A DNA stretch of 7,505 nucleotides. Source: Candidatus Epulonipiscium sp. (GTDB lineage: Bacteria > Bacillota_A > Clostridia > Lachnospirales > Cellulosilyticaceae). Position 1 is the first letter of the stretch, and every line of letters begins with the position of its first letter. This document shows positions 1 to 6,210 of the stretch, one piece after another. Made by a program: the position numbers and the translations under genes. The notes below the pieces were generated by a model. That model had not been told where the DNA came from and searched no databases. It was given only the letters and a program-made list of their open reading frames with translations. The stretch lies in contig DUUM01000208.1 in assembly GCA_012841565.1 (NCBI GenBank), forward strand, positions 1 to 7,505. The letters run 5' to 3'.

Positions 1-57
1 TATATTAAAAATAATAGTGTAGTAACAGAAACGGATACGGAAATAGGAAAGCGATAA
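1..57 (+). CDS. C-terminal end of an unidentified upstream gene (partial)
   Basis: Frame 1 is open from the first base and stops at TAA 55-57, giving an 18-residue polar tail that ends in EIGKR. The other two forward frames hit stops within the first 21 bases. The stop lies 4 bases before the strong ribosome binding site of the GH36 gene, which is the spacing expected between genes of one operon. That placement is the main reason to call it coding; 18 open codons could also occur by chance. The tail carries no recognisable motif, so no function is proposed. If real, it means the alpha-galactosidase gene is not first in its transcript. Confidence 0.5.
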   Translation, partial: YIKNNSVVTETDTEIGKR

Positions 58-74
58 TACCAAGGAGGTAAATC

Positions 75-2273
75 ATGGGAATTGAGTATTATGGGAATGA
101 GAAGATATGGAAGTTAGATACGAAATCTTCTAGTTATATCATTGCAATTGTAGATGAGGAACAATTTGTAGGCCATGTTTATTATGGGAAGAAATTAGCA
201 GATTATAATTTAAATTATTTAATGAGAATTGATGAACCACCCTTTGTGCCATCACGAAACAATAGAGACAGGGTTCCTTTTTACGATAGTTTTCCTATGG
301 AATATCCAACCCATGGTTTAGGAGATTTTAGAGAATCTTGCTTACAGGTTAAAACGAAGGATGGACATACGGCTTGTGGACTTCAGTATGTATCCCATGA
401 AATTACAAAAGGAAAACCTAAACTAAAAGAGCTGCCTGCTACTTTTGCTAATGAGGATGAATGTACAACACTTCAATTAAAATGTATGGATCATCTACTA
501 AATTTAGAAGTTGTATTGATGTATACTGTCTTTGAAAATTTAGACGTCATTACTAGAAGTGTTGCTATTAGAAATTGTAGTAAGGATAAGATAAGTTTAA
601 CCAAGGTACTATCTTGTTGCGTTGATTTTGATGGAATGGATTACGACTTAATTACCATGCATGGTTCTTGGGCAAGGGAACGACATGTCCAAAGAAGTGC
701 TGTTAGGTATGGCAAGCAAAGCACCTCATCTATAAGAGGGGAGTCAGGGCATCAAGATCATCCTTTTATAGCTTTGCTTGAAAGAGAAGCAACAGAAGAT
801 TATGGTGAAGTATATGGATTTAACTTTGTGTATTCCGGGAATTTCATTGGGCAAGCAGAAGGAACTCAATTTGATGCAGTAAGACTGGTGATGGGAATAC
901 ATCCTACTGATTTTAAGTGGCAATTGAAGCCAGATCAAGAATTCATAGCACCAGAGGTTGTAATGGTATATTCAGATGCAGGAATAGGAAAGATGACACG
1001 AACCTTTCATGATTTATATAGAAACCATTTAATTAGAGGAAAATATAAAGATAAAAAACGTCCTATTTTAATTAATAATTGGGAAGCTACCTATTTTGAC
1101 TTTAATACCGACAAATTACTTTCCATTGCTAAAGAAGCCTCAAGTCTTGGAATTGAAATGTTGGTGATGGATGATGGTTGGTTTGGTGAGCGAAGGAGTG
1201 ATAATAGCTCCCTTGGGGATTGGATTGTAAATGAAGAAAAAATAGATGGTGGCCTTAAAAACCTGGTAGATCAAGTGAATGGTCTAGGGATGGAATTTGG
1301 TATTTGGGTGGAACCAGAAATGGTCTCTCCTAATTCGGAGTTATACCGTAAGCATCCGGATTGGGCAATTCAAATTCCGGGAAGGGTTGGAAGTCTTTGT
1401 AGAAATCAGTATGTACTAGATTTTTCCAGGGTAGAAGTGAGGGAGTATATTTACGGGGCTATTAAAAAGGTATTAGAAAGTGCAAATATTACCTATGTAA
1501 AATGGGATATGAATCGTCAGCTTAGTGATATGGGTAGTAGCCATCTTTCGGCAGAATCTCAAGGGGAGTTATACCACCGGTATGTGCTAGGTGTATACGA
1601 CATGATGAACCGATTAACACAAGACTTTCCATATATCTTGTTAGAAAATTGTTCGGGAGGAGGGGCTCGTTTTGACCCTGGAATGTTGTATTACAGCCCG
1701 CAAATATGGTGCTCTGACGATACGGATGCCATTGAACGACTAAAAATACAACAAGGAACTGCAATGGTTTATCCTCTTTCGACCATAGGGGCCCATGTAA
1801 GTGATTGCCCCAATCATACAGTTGGAAGAACCACACCGTTTGAAACAAGGGGATATGTGGCTTTGGCAGGTACCTTTGGCTATGAATTAGATGTTACCAA
1901 AATACCGGAAGAAGATAGAAAAATAATTCCTAAACAAATTGAAGCATATCACAAGTATAATGATTTGATCCGCACAGGAGATTATTACCGCATTGGGAAC
2001 TTATTAGAAAACAAAGAATTTGACTGTTGGCAGGTAGTGGCTAAGGACAGATCGGAGGCTTTAGTTACCTATATCCAAGTGCTTGGAAGGCCAAATTATC
2101 ATAGTAGAAGAATTCGTTTAAAAGGCCTAAAAGACTATAGTTGGTATCAGAATCAAGAAACGGGAGAGGTTTATTCTGGTGGTGCATTAATGAAGGCGGG
2201 AATAAATATGATTGATATCCATGGAGATTTTAAGGGGCGAATGATTTATTTAAAAGAGATAGAAAATGATTAG
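75..2273 (+). CDS. GH36 alpha-galactosidase, cytoplasmic
   Basis: Hydrolyses terminal alpha-galactosides (melibiose, raffinose, and alpha-1,6-galactose branches on galactomanno-oligosaccharides). The 732 residues match the usual length of bacterial GH36 group I enzymes. An N-terminal beta-sandwich (about 1-320) carries EYPTHGLGDFRE at 76-87. A TIM barrel (about 330-640) carries MDDGWF with D366/D367, RNQ at 443-445, the nucleophile motif YVKWDMNR with D478, the CSGGGARFD motif at 526-534, and the acid/base motif WCSDDTDA with D548. A C-terminal beta-domain follows. The D478/D548 pair fits the catalytic pair known in this family. There is no signal peptide, so the enzyme acts on imported oligosaccharides. 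The start is fixed by AAGGAGG at 62-68, six bases before the ATG. Next to GH113 and GH130 genes, the likely job is debranching galactomannan fragments. All catalytic motifs are present and no lesion is seen. Confidence 0.95.
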   Translation: MGIEYYGNEKIWKLDTKSSSYIIAIVDEEQFVGHVYYGKKLADYNLNYLMRIDEPPFVPSRNNRDRVPFYDSFPMEYPTHGLGDFRESCLQVKTKDGHTACGLQYVSHEITKGKPKLKELPATFANEDECTTLQLKCMDHLLNLEVVLMYTVFENLDVITRSVAIRNCSKDKISLTKVLSCCVDFDGMDYDLITMHGSWARERHVQRSAVRYGKQSTSSIRGESGHQDHPFIALLEREATEDYGEVYGFNFVYSGNFIGQAEGTQFDAVRLVMGIHPTDFKWQLKPDQEFIAPEVVMVYSDAGIGKMTRTFHDLYRNHLIRGKYKDKKRPILINNWEATYFDFNTDKLLSIAKEASSLGIEMLVMDDGWFGERRSDNSSLGDWIVNEEKIDGGLKNLVDQVNGLGMEFGIWVEPEMVSPNSELYRKHPDWAIQIPGRVGSLCRNQYVLDFSRVEVREYIYGAIKKVLESANITYVKWDMNRQLSDMGSSHLSAESQGELYHRYVLGVYDMMNRLTQDFPYILLENCSGGGARFDPGMLYYSPQIWCSDDTDAIERLKIQQGTAMVYPLSTIGAHVSDCPNHTVGRTTPFETRGYVALAGTFGYELDVTKIPEEDRKIIPKQIEAYHKYNDLIRTGDYYRIGNLLENKEFDCWQVVAKDRSEALVTYIQVLGRPNYHSRRIRLKGLKDYSWYQNQETGEVYSGGALMKAGINMIDIHGDFKGRMIYLKEIEND

Positions 2274-2284
2274 TGGTCAAAGGA

Positions 2285-2313
2285 TTGACAAGAAGTGCAA
2301 TAAATTGTAGTAT
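2285..2313 (+). promoter_or_regulatory. Candidate sigma-A promoter for the lacI-esterase-GH130-GH113 genes
   Basis: A perfect TTGACA -35 box (2285-2290) is followed after exactly 17 bases by TAGTAT (2308-2313). TAGTAT matches the TATAAT -10 consensus at 4 of 6 positions, including the important TA at the start and the final T. The predicted transcription start is near 2320, immediately before the palindromic operator. The promoter begins 12 bases after the GH36 stop and would drive the repressor and the genes behind it. A weaker alternative, TCGATA (2356-2361) with TATAAC (2380-2385) and an 18-base spacer, lies closer to the repressor gene. Confidence 0.6.
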
Positions 2314-2321
2314 TTAATTAT

Positions 2322-2339
2322 AAGCTTACCGGTAACTTT
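2322..2339 (+). promoter_or_regulatory. LacI-family operator-like palindrome
   Basis: The core TTACCGGTAA (2326-2335) is a perfect 10-base palindrome with a central CG. It extends to an 18-base imperfect palindrome, AAgcTTACCGGTAActTT, with mismatches only at the lower-case positions. Central-CG palindromes of this size are the usual form of LacI-family operators. The site begins just downstream of the -10 box and covers the expected transcription start, where a bound repressor would block initiation. It lies about 85 bases upstream of a LacI-family gene, which suggests autoregulation together with control of the downstream catabolic genes. The pairing of protein and site is inferred from position. 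Confidence 0.6.
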
Positions 2340-2345
2340 CACTTA

Positions 2346-2355
2346 ATTAGCTAAT
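2346..2355. repeat. Second short palindrome beside the operator
   Basis: ATTAGCTAAT is a perfect 10-base inverted repeat. Its centre is 20 bases (about two helical turns) from the centre of the TTACCGGTAA palindrome. It has a GC rather than CG centre and differs in sequence from the main operator, so it may belong to another regulator or be chance in AT-rich DNA. Confidence 0.25.
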
Positions 2356-2409
2356 CGATACTAAAAGTTGAGTGAATAATATAACAATTACCAATAGGCT
2401 ATCGTTAAG

Positions 2410-2414
2410 AAGGA
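2410..2414 (+). promoter_or_regulatory. Ribosome binding site deciding the TTG start of the repressor
   Basis: AAGGA lies 10 bases before TTG 2425, a slightly long but workable spacing. The next in-frame ATG (2443) is 28 bases away, too far, and would remove residues preceding the helix-turn-helix that family members normally have. The long spacing and TTG start predict weaker translation than that of the enzyme genes. Confidence 0.65.
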
Positions 2415-2424
2415 CGTGATATAA

Positions 2425-3429
2425 TTGAAAAGAAATATTACAATGAAAGATATTGCAGAAAAATTAGATGTAAGCAGCGTTACAGTTTCTAAAGCCCTAA
2501 ATGATAAAGATGGTGTTAGTGATGAACTAAAGCAAAAAATTAAGGATTTAGCCAATGAAATGGGATACCGAATGAATACTTTAGCCAAATCTATGAAGGA
2601 AGGCTGCTCTTATAATATTGGGGTGATTATCCCAGAATGTTTTACCGGTGGCCTTCAATCTTTTTACCTAAATTTTTACCAAAGTGTGGCTCAAGTGTTA
2701 GAAGAGTACGATTATTACGGTATTCTTCAAATATTATCTAAGCAAGATGAAAAAGACTTAGTTTTACCTAGAATTTATCATGAAAGTAGAGTCGATGGAT
2801 TTATTGTGCTTGGGCAAGTCAGTAGGTCATATGTTGAAACATTGCAGGGTATTCAAATGCCTATTGTGTTTTTGGACTTTTATGATGAACATCTAGAGAT
2901 GGATTCTGTTATTACAGATAATTTTTATGGAGCATATAAGATTACTAATTATCTCATGCATAGCGGACATAAAAAAATTGGCTTTGTCGGGGATATTTAT
3001 GCAACTAGTAGTATCCAGGATCGGTTTTTAGGCTATTATAAATCTTTGTTAGAACATAAAATACCTTTAAAACAAGAGTTTGTTATTAAAGATAGAGATG
3101 AGCATGGCAAATATATTGAGTTAGAATTTCCCCAAGAGATGCCTACAGCTTTTGTATGTAACTGCGATCAAATCGCCTATAATGTAATTGAAAAATTGAA
3201 ACAAATGAATTATGACGTACCAGGAGATATTTCAGTTGTAGGTTTTGATAATGATATTTTTGCAACCATTTCCACACCACAAATTACAACAGTGGAAGTT
3301 GATATTGAGGAAATGTCAGCTACTGCTGTGGAATATATTTTAGAAAAGATTAAAATGAATAATAGAGAATATGGGCGAGTTTCTATAAAAGGTAAAATTA
3401 TATATAGGGAATCTGTTAAGCAATTATAA
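2425..3429 (+). CDS. LacI-family transcriptional repressor of the mannan cluster
   Basis: A sugar-responsive DNA-binding repressor of 334 residues, the standard LacI/GalR length. The N-terminal helix-turn-helix spans about residues 7-26 (MKDIAEKLDVSSVTVSKALN). The following helices lead to a hinge at about 50-59 (MNTLAKSM). A periplasmic-binding-protein-like effector domain starts near 64 (IGVIIPE) and contains VGFDND with D275, where family members contact the inducer. The recognition-helix positions that set operator specificity in this family read S18-V19. The start is TTG 2425, chosen from ribosome-binding-site position and family alignment. The gene sits between the GH36 gene and the other enzymes, behind a promoter with a central-CG palindrome, so it probably represses itself and the downstream genes. 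The inducer is unknown; a manno-oligosaccharide or a phosphorolysis product is a reasonable inference. After the stop there are 32 bases with no visible terminator before the esterase. Confidence 0.93.
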   Translation: MKRNITMKDIAEKLDVSSVTVSKALNDKDGVSDELKQKIKDLANEMGYRMNTLAKSMKEGCSYNIGVIIPECFTGGLQSFYLNFYQSVAQVLEEYDYYGILQILSKQDEKDLVLPRIYHESRVDGFIVLGQVSRSYVETLQGIQMPIVFLDFYDEHLEMDSVITDNFYGAYKITNYLMHSGHKKIGFVGDIYATSSIQDRFLGYYKSLLEHKIPLKQEFVIKDRDEHGKYIELEFPQEMPTAFVCNCDQIAYNVIEKLKQMNYDVPGDISVVGFDNDIFATISTPQITTVEVDIEEMSATAVEYILEKIKMNNREYGRVSIKGKIIYRESVKQL

Positions 3430-3461
3430 AAAAACGTAAAACAATTAAACGGAGGACTGAG

Positions 3462-5006
3462 ATGGGGAAAATGAAGGTAGCTCCTATATTTAGCGATGAT
3501 ATGGTATTGCAAAGGCATAAAAAGATTAATATATGGGGAACAGGGGTAGAAGGTAGTAAGGTTGAAGTTACCATTGGCGATATTTGTGTAAAGGAAGTAG
3601 TTGCAAATAAGCAGTGGATGGTACAACTACCTAGTATGATGGCAGGAGGACCTTACACTCTAAAAGTAACAGATGGTGCCAATCAGGTAAGTTTTAAAAA
3701 TGTAATGATTGGAGAAGTGTGGTTTGCTGGAGGACAGTCTAATATGGAGTTAGAACTAAAGGACTCAGCCAATGGCAAAGAAGTAGTAGCAATGGCTAAC
3801 CATGATAACATTAGGTTTTATAAGACCCTAAAAACAGCTTTTATGGACGAGGCATCTTTGAAAGAGGAACTTAATACAAGATGGAAGATATGTAAAAGTG
3901 ATACTGCTGGAAGCATGTCTGCTGTAGCATACTATTATGCAAGAGAATTAGCAGAGGAACTGGATGTGACCATTGGAATTATTGACTGTTATTGGGGCGG
4001 AACATCTGTTACATGTTGGATGAGTAAAGAGTATTTAGAAAAGGATCAAGACGGCTATGGTTACATGAAAGCTTATGAAAAACTAGTAGGAGATAAAACA
4101 GATGAACAGTATGACCAAGAGATGGCGCTTTATCATCAGTCATATCTTGACTGGTGTGATCGGGTAGATTGCTTAAGAGATCAAGATCCTAATGTTTCGT
4201 GGGAGATAATTAATGAAAAAGCTGGTTCTTGTCCTTGGCCACAACCAGCTGGGAATAAGTCACCCTATAAGCCGGTAAACTTATATGAGACCATGATTTT
4301 AAGAGTGAATCCTTATACAATTCGGGGGTTTATTTATTACCAAGGGGAAGAAGATACTTACAAGGCTTCTTTGTATAGCAATCTACTGATAAAGTTAATT
4401 GATCAATGGCGTAGTGATTGGAAGGATGACACACTTCCATTTCTCTTTGTACAACTTCCTATGTATATGGCAAAAGGTGAAATAGATAATAAAATGTGGG
4501 CTGTTTTAAGGGATCAACAAATGAAGGTTTTTAAAACAGTAAAAAACACAGGCTTAGCAGTAATGATTGATGGTGGTGAGTTTGATAATGTTCATCCCCT
4601 AGATAAGCAAACGGTGGGATATCGTTTAGCACTTCAAGGAATGAAGGTTGCCTATGGAGCTTTTAATAATGCCGATGCACCTACCTTGAAAGATTATGCT
4701 TTTGAGAAGGATAAGATTCGTTTATCTTTTAATGATATGGGAGAAAAGGTTGTTGTAAAATCTGACTTAAATCGAGAATCCTTAATAGAAGGATTTGAAA
4801 TAGCTGGTGATGACTTAATATTTATTCCTGCTACAGCTACTATTGACGGTGGGGAAATCCTGGTATGGGGAGATAACCTAAATAGACCAAGGCATGTGAG
4901 ATATGCTTGGACTAATTATGGTCTTGCTCCTATTTATAATGGACATGGGTTGCCTTTGGCGCCATTTACAACTAGTAACGACCTTTATATTAATGAAGAA
5001 AAATAA
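3462..5006 (+). CDS. SASA-type carbohydrate O-acetylesterase (sialate O-acetylesterase-like), cytoplasmic
   Basis: A serine esterase of the SGNH-like SASA family, which includes sialate 9-O-acetylesterases and plant-polysaccharide acetylesterases. An N-terminal beta-domain (about 1-85) has the family start FSDDMVLQR. The catalytic domain carries GEVWFAGGQSNME with nucleophile S93, YYQGEED at 292-298, and the C-terminal dyad D375-N-V-H378. A C-terminal beta-region (about 400-514) follows. GGAGG at 3451-3455 is six bases before ATG 3462 and favours this start over ATG 3471. There is no signal peptide, so the enzyme acts in the cytoplasm. Although annotation pipelines would name it a sialate esterase, nothing nearby concerns sialic acid. 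The mannan enzymes on both sides suggest removal of acetyl groups from imported manno-oligosaccharides. That substrate is inferred, not shown by the sequence. The QGEED motif departs from the more usual QGESN form. Family confidence is high and substrate confidence modest. Confidence 0.88.
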   Translation: MGKMKVAPIFSDDMVLQRHKKINIWGTGVEGSKVEVTIGDICVKEVVANKQWMVQLPSMMAGGPYTLKVTDGANQVSFKNVMIGEVWFAGGQSNMELELKDSANGKEVVAMANHDNIRFYKTLKTAFMDEASLKEELNTRWKICKSDTAGSMSAVAYYYARELAEELDVTIGIIDCYWGGTSVTCWMSKEYLEKDQDGYGYMKAYEKLVGDKTDEQYDQEMALYHQSYLDWCDRVDCLRDQDPNVSWEIINEKAGSCPWPQPAGNKSPYKPVNLYETMILRVNPYTIRGFIYYQGEEDTYKASLYSNLLIKLIDQWRSDWKDDTLPFLFVQLPMYMAKGEIDNKMWAVLRDQQMKVFKTVKNTGLAVMIDGGEFDNVHPLDKQTVGYRLALQGMKVAYGAFNNADAPTLKDYAFEKDKIRLSFNDMGEKVVVKSDLNRESLIEGFEIAGDDLIFIPATATIDGGEILVWGDNLNRPRHVRYAWTNYGLAPIYNGHGLPLAPFTTSNDLYINEEK

Positions 5007-5024
5007 TAAATACGGAGGGATACA

Positions 5025-6194
5025 ATGTTCGAAAAGAATTATAAAAAGGAACTTGCTAAATATGACAATCTAATTGAGGTAAAAAACAAAATATCAGATG
5101 ATTATAATGGCATTTATAATCGTTGGGTTCATCCGGTTCTTACAAAGGACCATGCTCCTCTTCACTGGAAGTATGATTTAAACCCAGAAACCAATCCTTA
5201 CTTTATGGAAAGACTAGGGATTAATGCAGTTTTTAATGCTGGGGCTATTGAGCTAGATAATAAATTCTATCTTGTAGCTCGTGTTGAAGGTTACGATAGA
5301 AAATCATTTTTTGCAGTAGCAGAAAGTGATAACGGAGTAGAGGCTTTTAAGTTTTGGGATTATCCAATTTTATTACCAGATACAGAGGAAAAGGAAACCA
5401 ATGTATACGATATGCGATTAACAAAGCATGAAGATGGGTATATTTATGGCGTATTTTGTTCTGAAAGTAAGGATGAGGAAGACGATGACTTATCCGCAGC
5501 AGTAGCACAAGCGGGTATAGTCCGTACAAGGGACCTTAAAACATGGGAGCGATTACCTAATCTTAAGACTCTATCGGCACAACAAAGAAATGTTGTTTTA
5601 CATCCTGAATTGGTAGATGGTAAATATGCTTTTTATACAAGACCCCAAGATGGTTTTATAAATACGGGAAGTGGTGGGGGGATAGGGTTTGCCTTATGTG
5701 ATGATATCAATAACCCTAGTATAAGAGAAGAACTTCCACTTAGTCAAAGGAAATATCATACGATTACGGAAGGTAAAAATGGTGCTGGAGCAGTCCCTAT
5801 TAAAACAGAAAAAGGATGGATTCATATTGCTCATGGTGTAAGAAATACAGCAGCAGGACTTAGATATGTGATTTATGTATTTGCAACAGATCTAGATGAC
5901 CCTACTAAGGTAATTGCTGAGCCATCAGGATACTTAATAGCCCCTTATGGAGAAGAGAGAGTGGGAGATGTCTCCAATGTTACCTTTACCAACGGTGCGA
6001 TTGTAAGGGAAAATGGAGATGTTTATATTTATTATGCTTCTTCAGATACAAGACTTCATCTAGCAACAACAACAATCGGGCAATTAGTAGACTATACATT
6101 TAACACACCTGAAGATCCACTACGCTCTGTGGATTGTGTCAGGCAAAGATGTGATTTGATTAAAAGAAATTTGGAGTATTTAAACAAAAAATAA
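5025..6194 (+). CDS. GH130 phosphorylase, probable 4-O-beta-D-mannosyl-D-glucose phosphorylase
   Basis: Catalyses phosphorolysis of Man-beta-1,4-Glc to alpha-D-mannose-1-phosphate and glucose in the cytoplasm, saving ATP. The 389 residues fit subfamily GH130_1 (about 390); the manno-oligosaccharide phosphorylases of GH130_2 are usually shorter. Family blocks run through the five-bladed propeller: [33 protein letters not shown] with general acid D129, RNVVLHPE at 188-195, [28 protein letters not shown] at 270-274, [10 protein letters not shown], and [10 protein letters not shown] with D341/R343/H345. These blocks closely resemble the Bacteroides fragilis mannosylglucose phosphorylase as I recall it. 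GGAGG at 5014-5018 is six bases before the ATG. The gene follows the esterase by 18 bases and precedes GH113 by 16. Its substrate would come from glucomannan fragments, or from mannobiose after a 2-epimerase that is not in this window. A preference for mannobiose cannot be fully excluded. Confidence 0.93.
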   Translation: MFEKNYKKELAKYDNLIEVKNKISDDYNGIYNRWVHPVLTKDHAPLHWKYDLNPETNPYFMERLGINAVFNAGAIELDNKFYLVARVEGYDRKSFFAVAESDNGVEAFKFWDYPILLPDTEEKETNVYDMRLTKHEDGYIYGVFCSESKDEEDDDLSAAVAQAGIVRTRDLKTWERLPNLKTLSAQQRNVVLHPELVDGKYAFYTRPQDGFINTGSGGGIGFALCDDINNPSIREELPLSQRKYHTITEGKNGAGAVPIKTEKGWIHIAHGVRNTAAGLRYVIYVFATDLDDPTKVIAEPSGYLIAPYGEERVGDVSNVTFTNGAIVRENGDVYIYYASSDTRLHLATTTIGQLVDYTFNTPEDPLRSVDCVRQRCDLIKRNLEYLNKK

Positions 6195-6199
6195 AACTT

Positions 6200-6203
6200 G
6201 GAG
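6200..6203 (+). promoter_or_regulatory. Short ribosome binding site for the GTG start of GH113
   Basis: GGAG lies seven bases before GTG 6211. The first in-frame ATG (6244) would remove the first beta-strand (YIKGFTFGF), which belongs to the barrel, so GTG is the better start. The shorter Shine-Dalgarno match and GTG codon suggest lower translation than the neighbouring GH130 gene. Confidence 0.6.
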
Positions 6204-6210
6204 TGATAGC

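Noticed and set aside
26..39. Possible CcpA cre-like site upstream of GH36
   Set aside because: The stretch around AAACGGATAC has a CG centre but the left half does not fit the cre consensus, and it lies in the probable end of a coding region.
1576..1581. ACCGGT hexamer in GH36 as a further operator
   Set aside because: Only the six-base core and one flanking base match the main operator, and it is deep in coding sequence; most likely chance.
1522..1848. 108-codon open frame on the - strand inside the GH36 gene
   Set aside because: It lies entirely opposite the conserved catalytic region of GH36, resembles no known family and lacks a convincing ribosome binding site.
2443..2445. ATG as alternative start of the repressor
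   Set aside because: It is 28 bases from the ribosome binding site and would remove the residues preceding the helix-turn-helix; TTG 2425 fits better.
2388..2588. 66-codon - strand frame opposite the repressor N-terminus
   Set aside because: It mirrors the helix-turn-helix coding sequence and has no independent support; the hydrophobic look comes from AT-rich antisense reading.
3430..3461. Possible terminator or separate promoter between repressor and esterase
   Set aside because: The 32 bases contain A-runs and a ribosome binding site but no inverted repeat and no -35/-10 pair.
3210..3626. 138-codon open frame on the - strand spanning the end of the repressor and the start of the esterase
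   Set aside because: Composition is low-quality (rich in Phe, Tyr, Ser, Ile), it overlaps two well-supported genes, and it shows no motif. It is a complement artefact.
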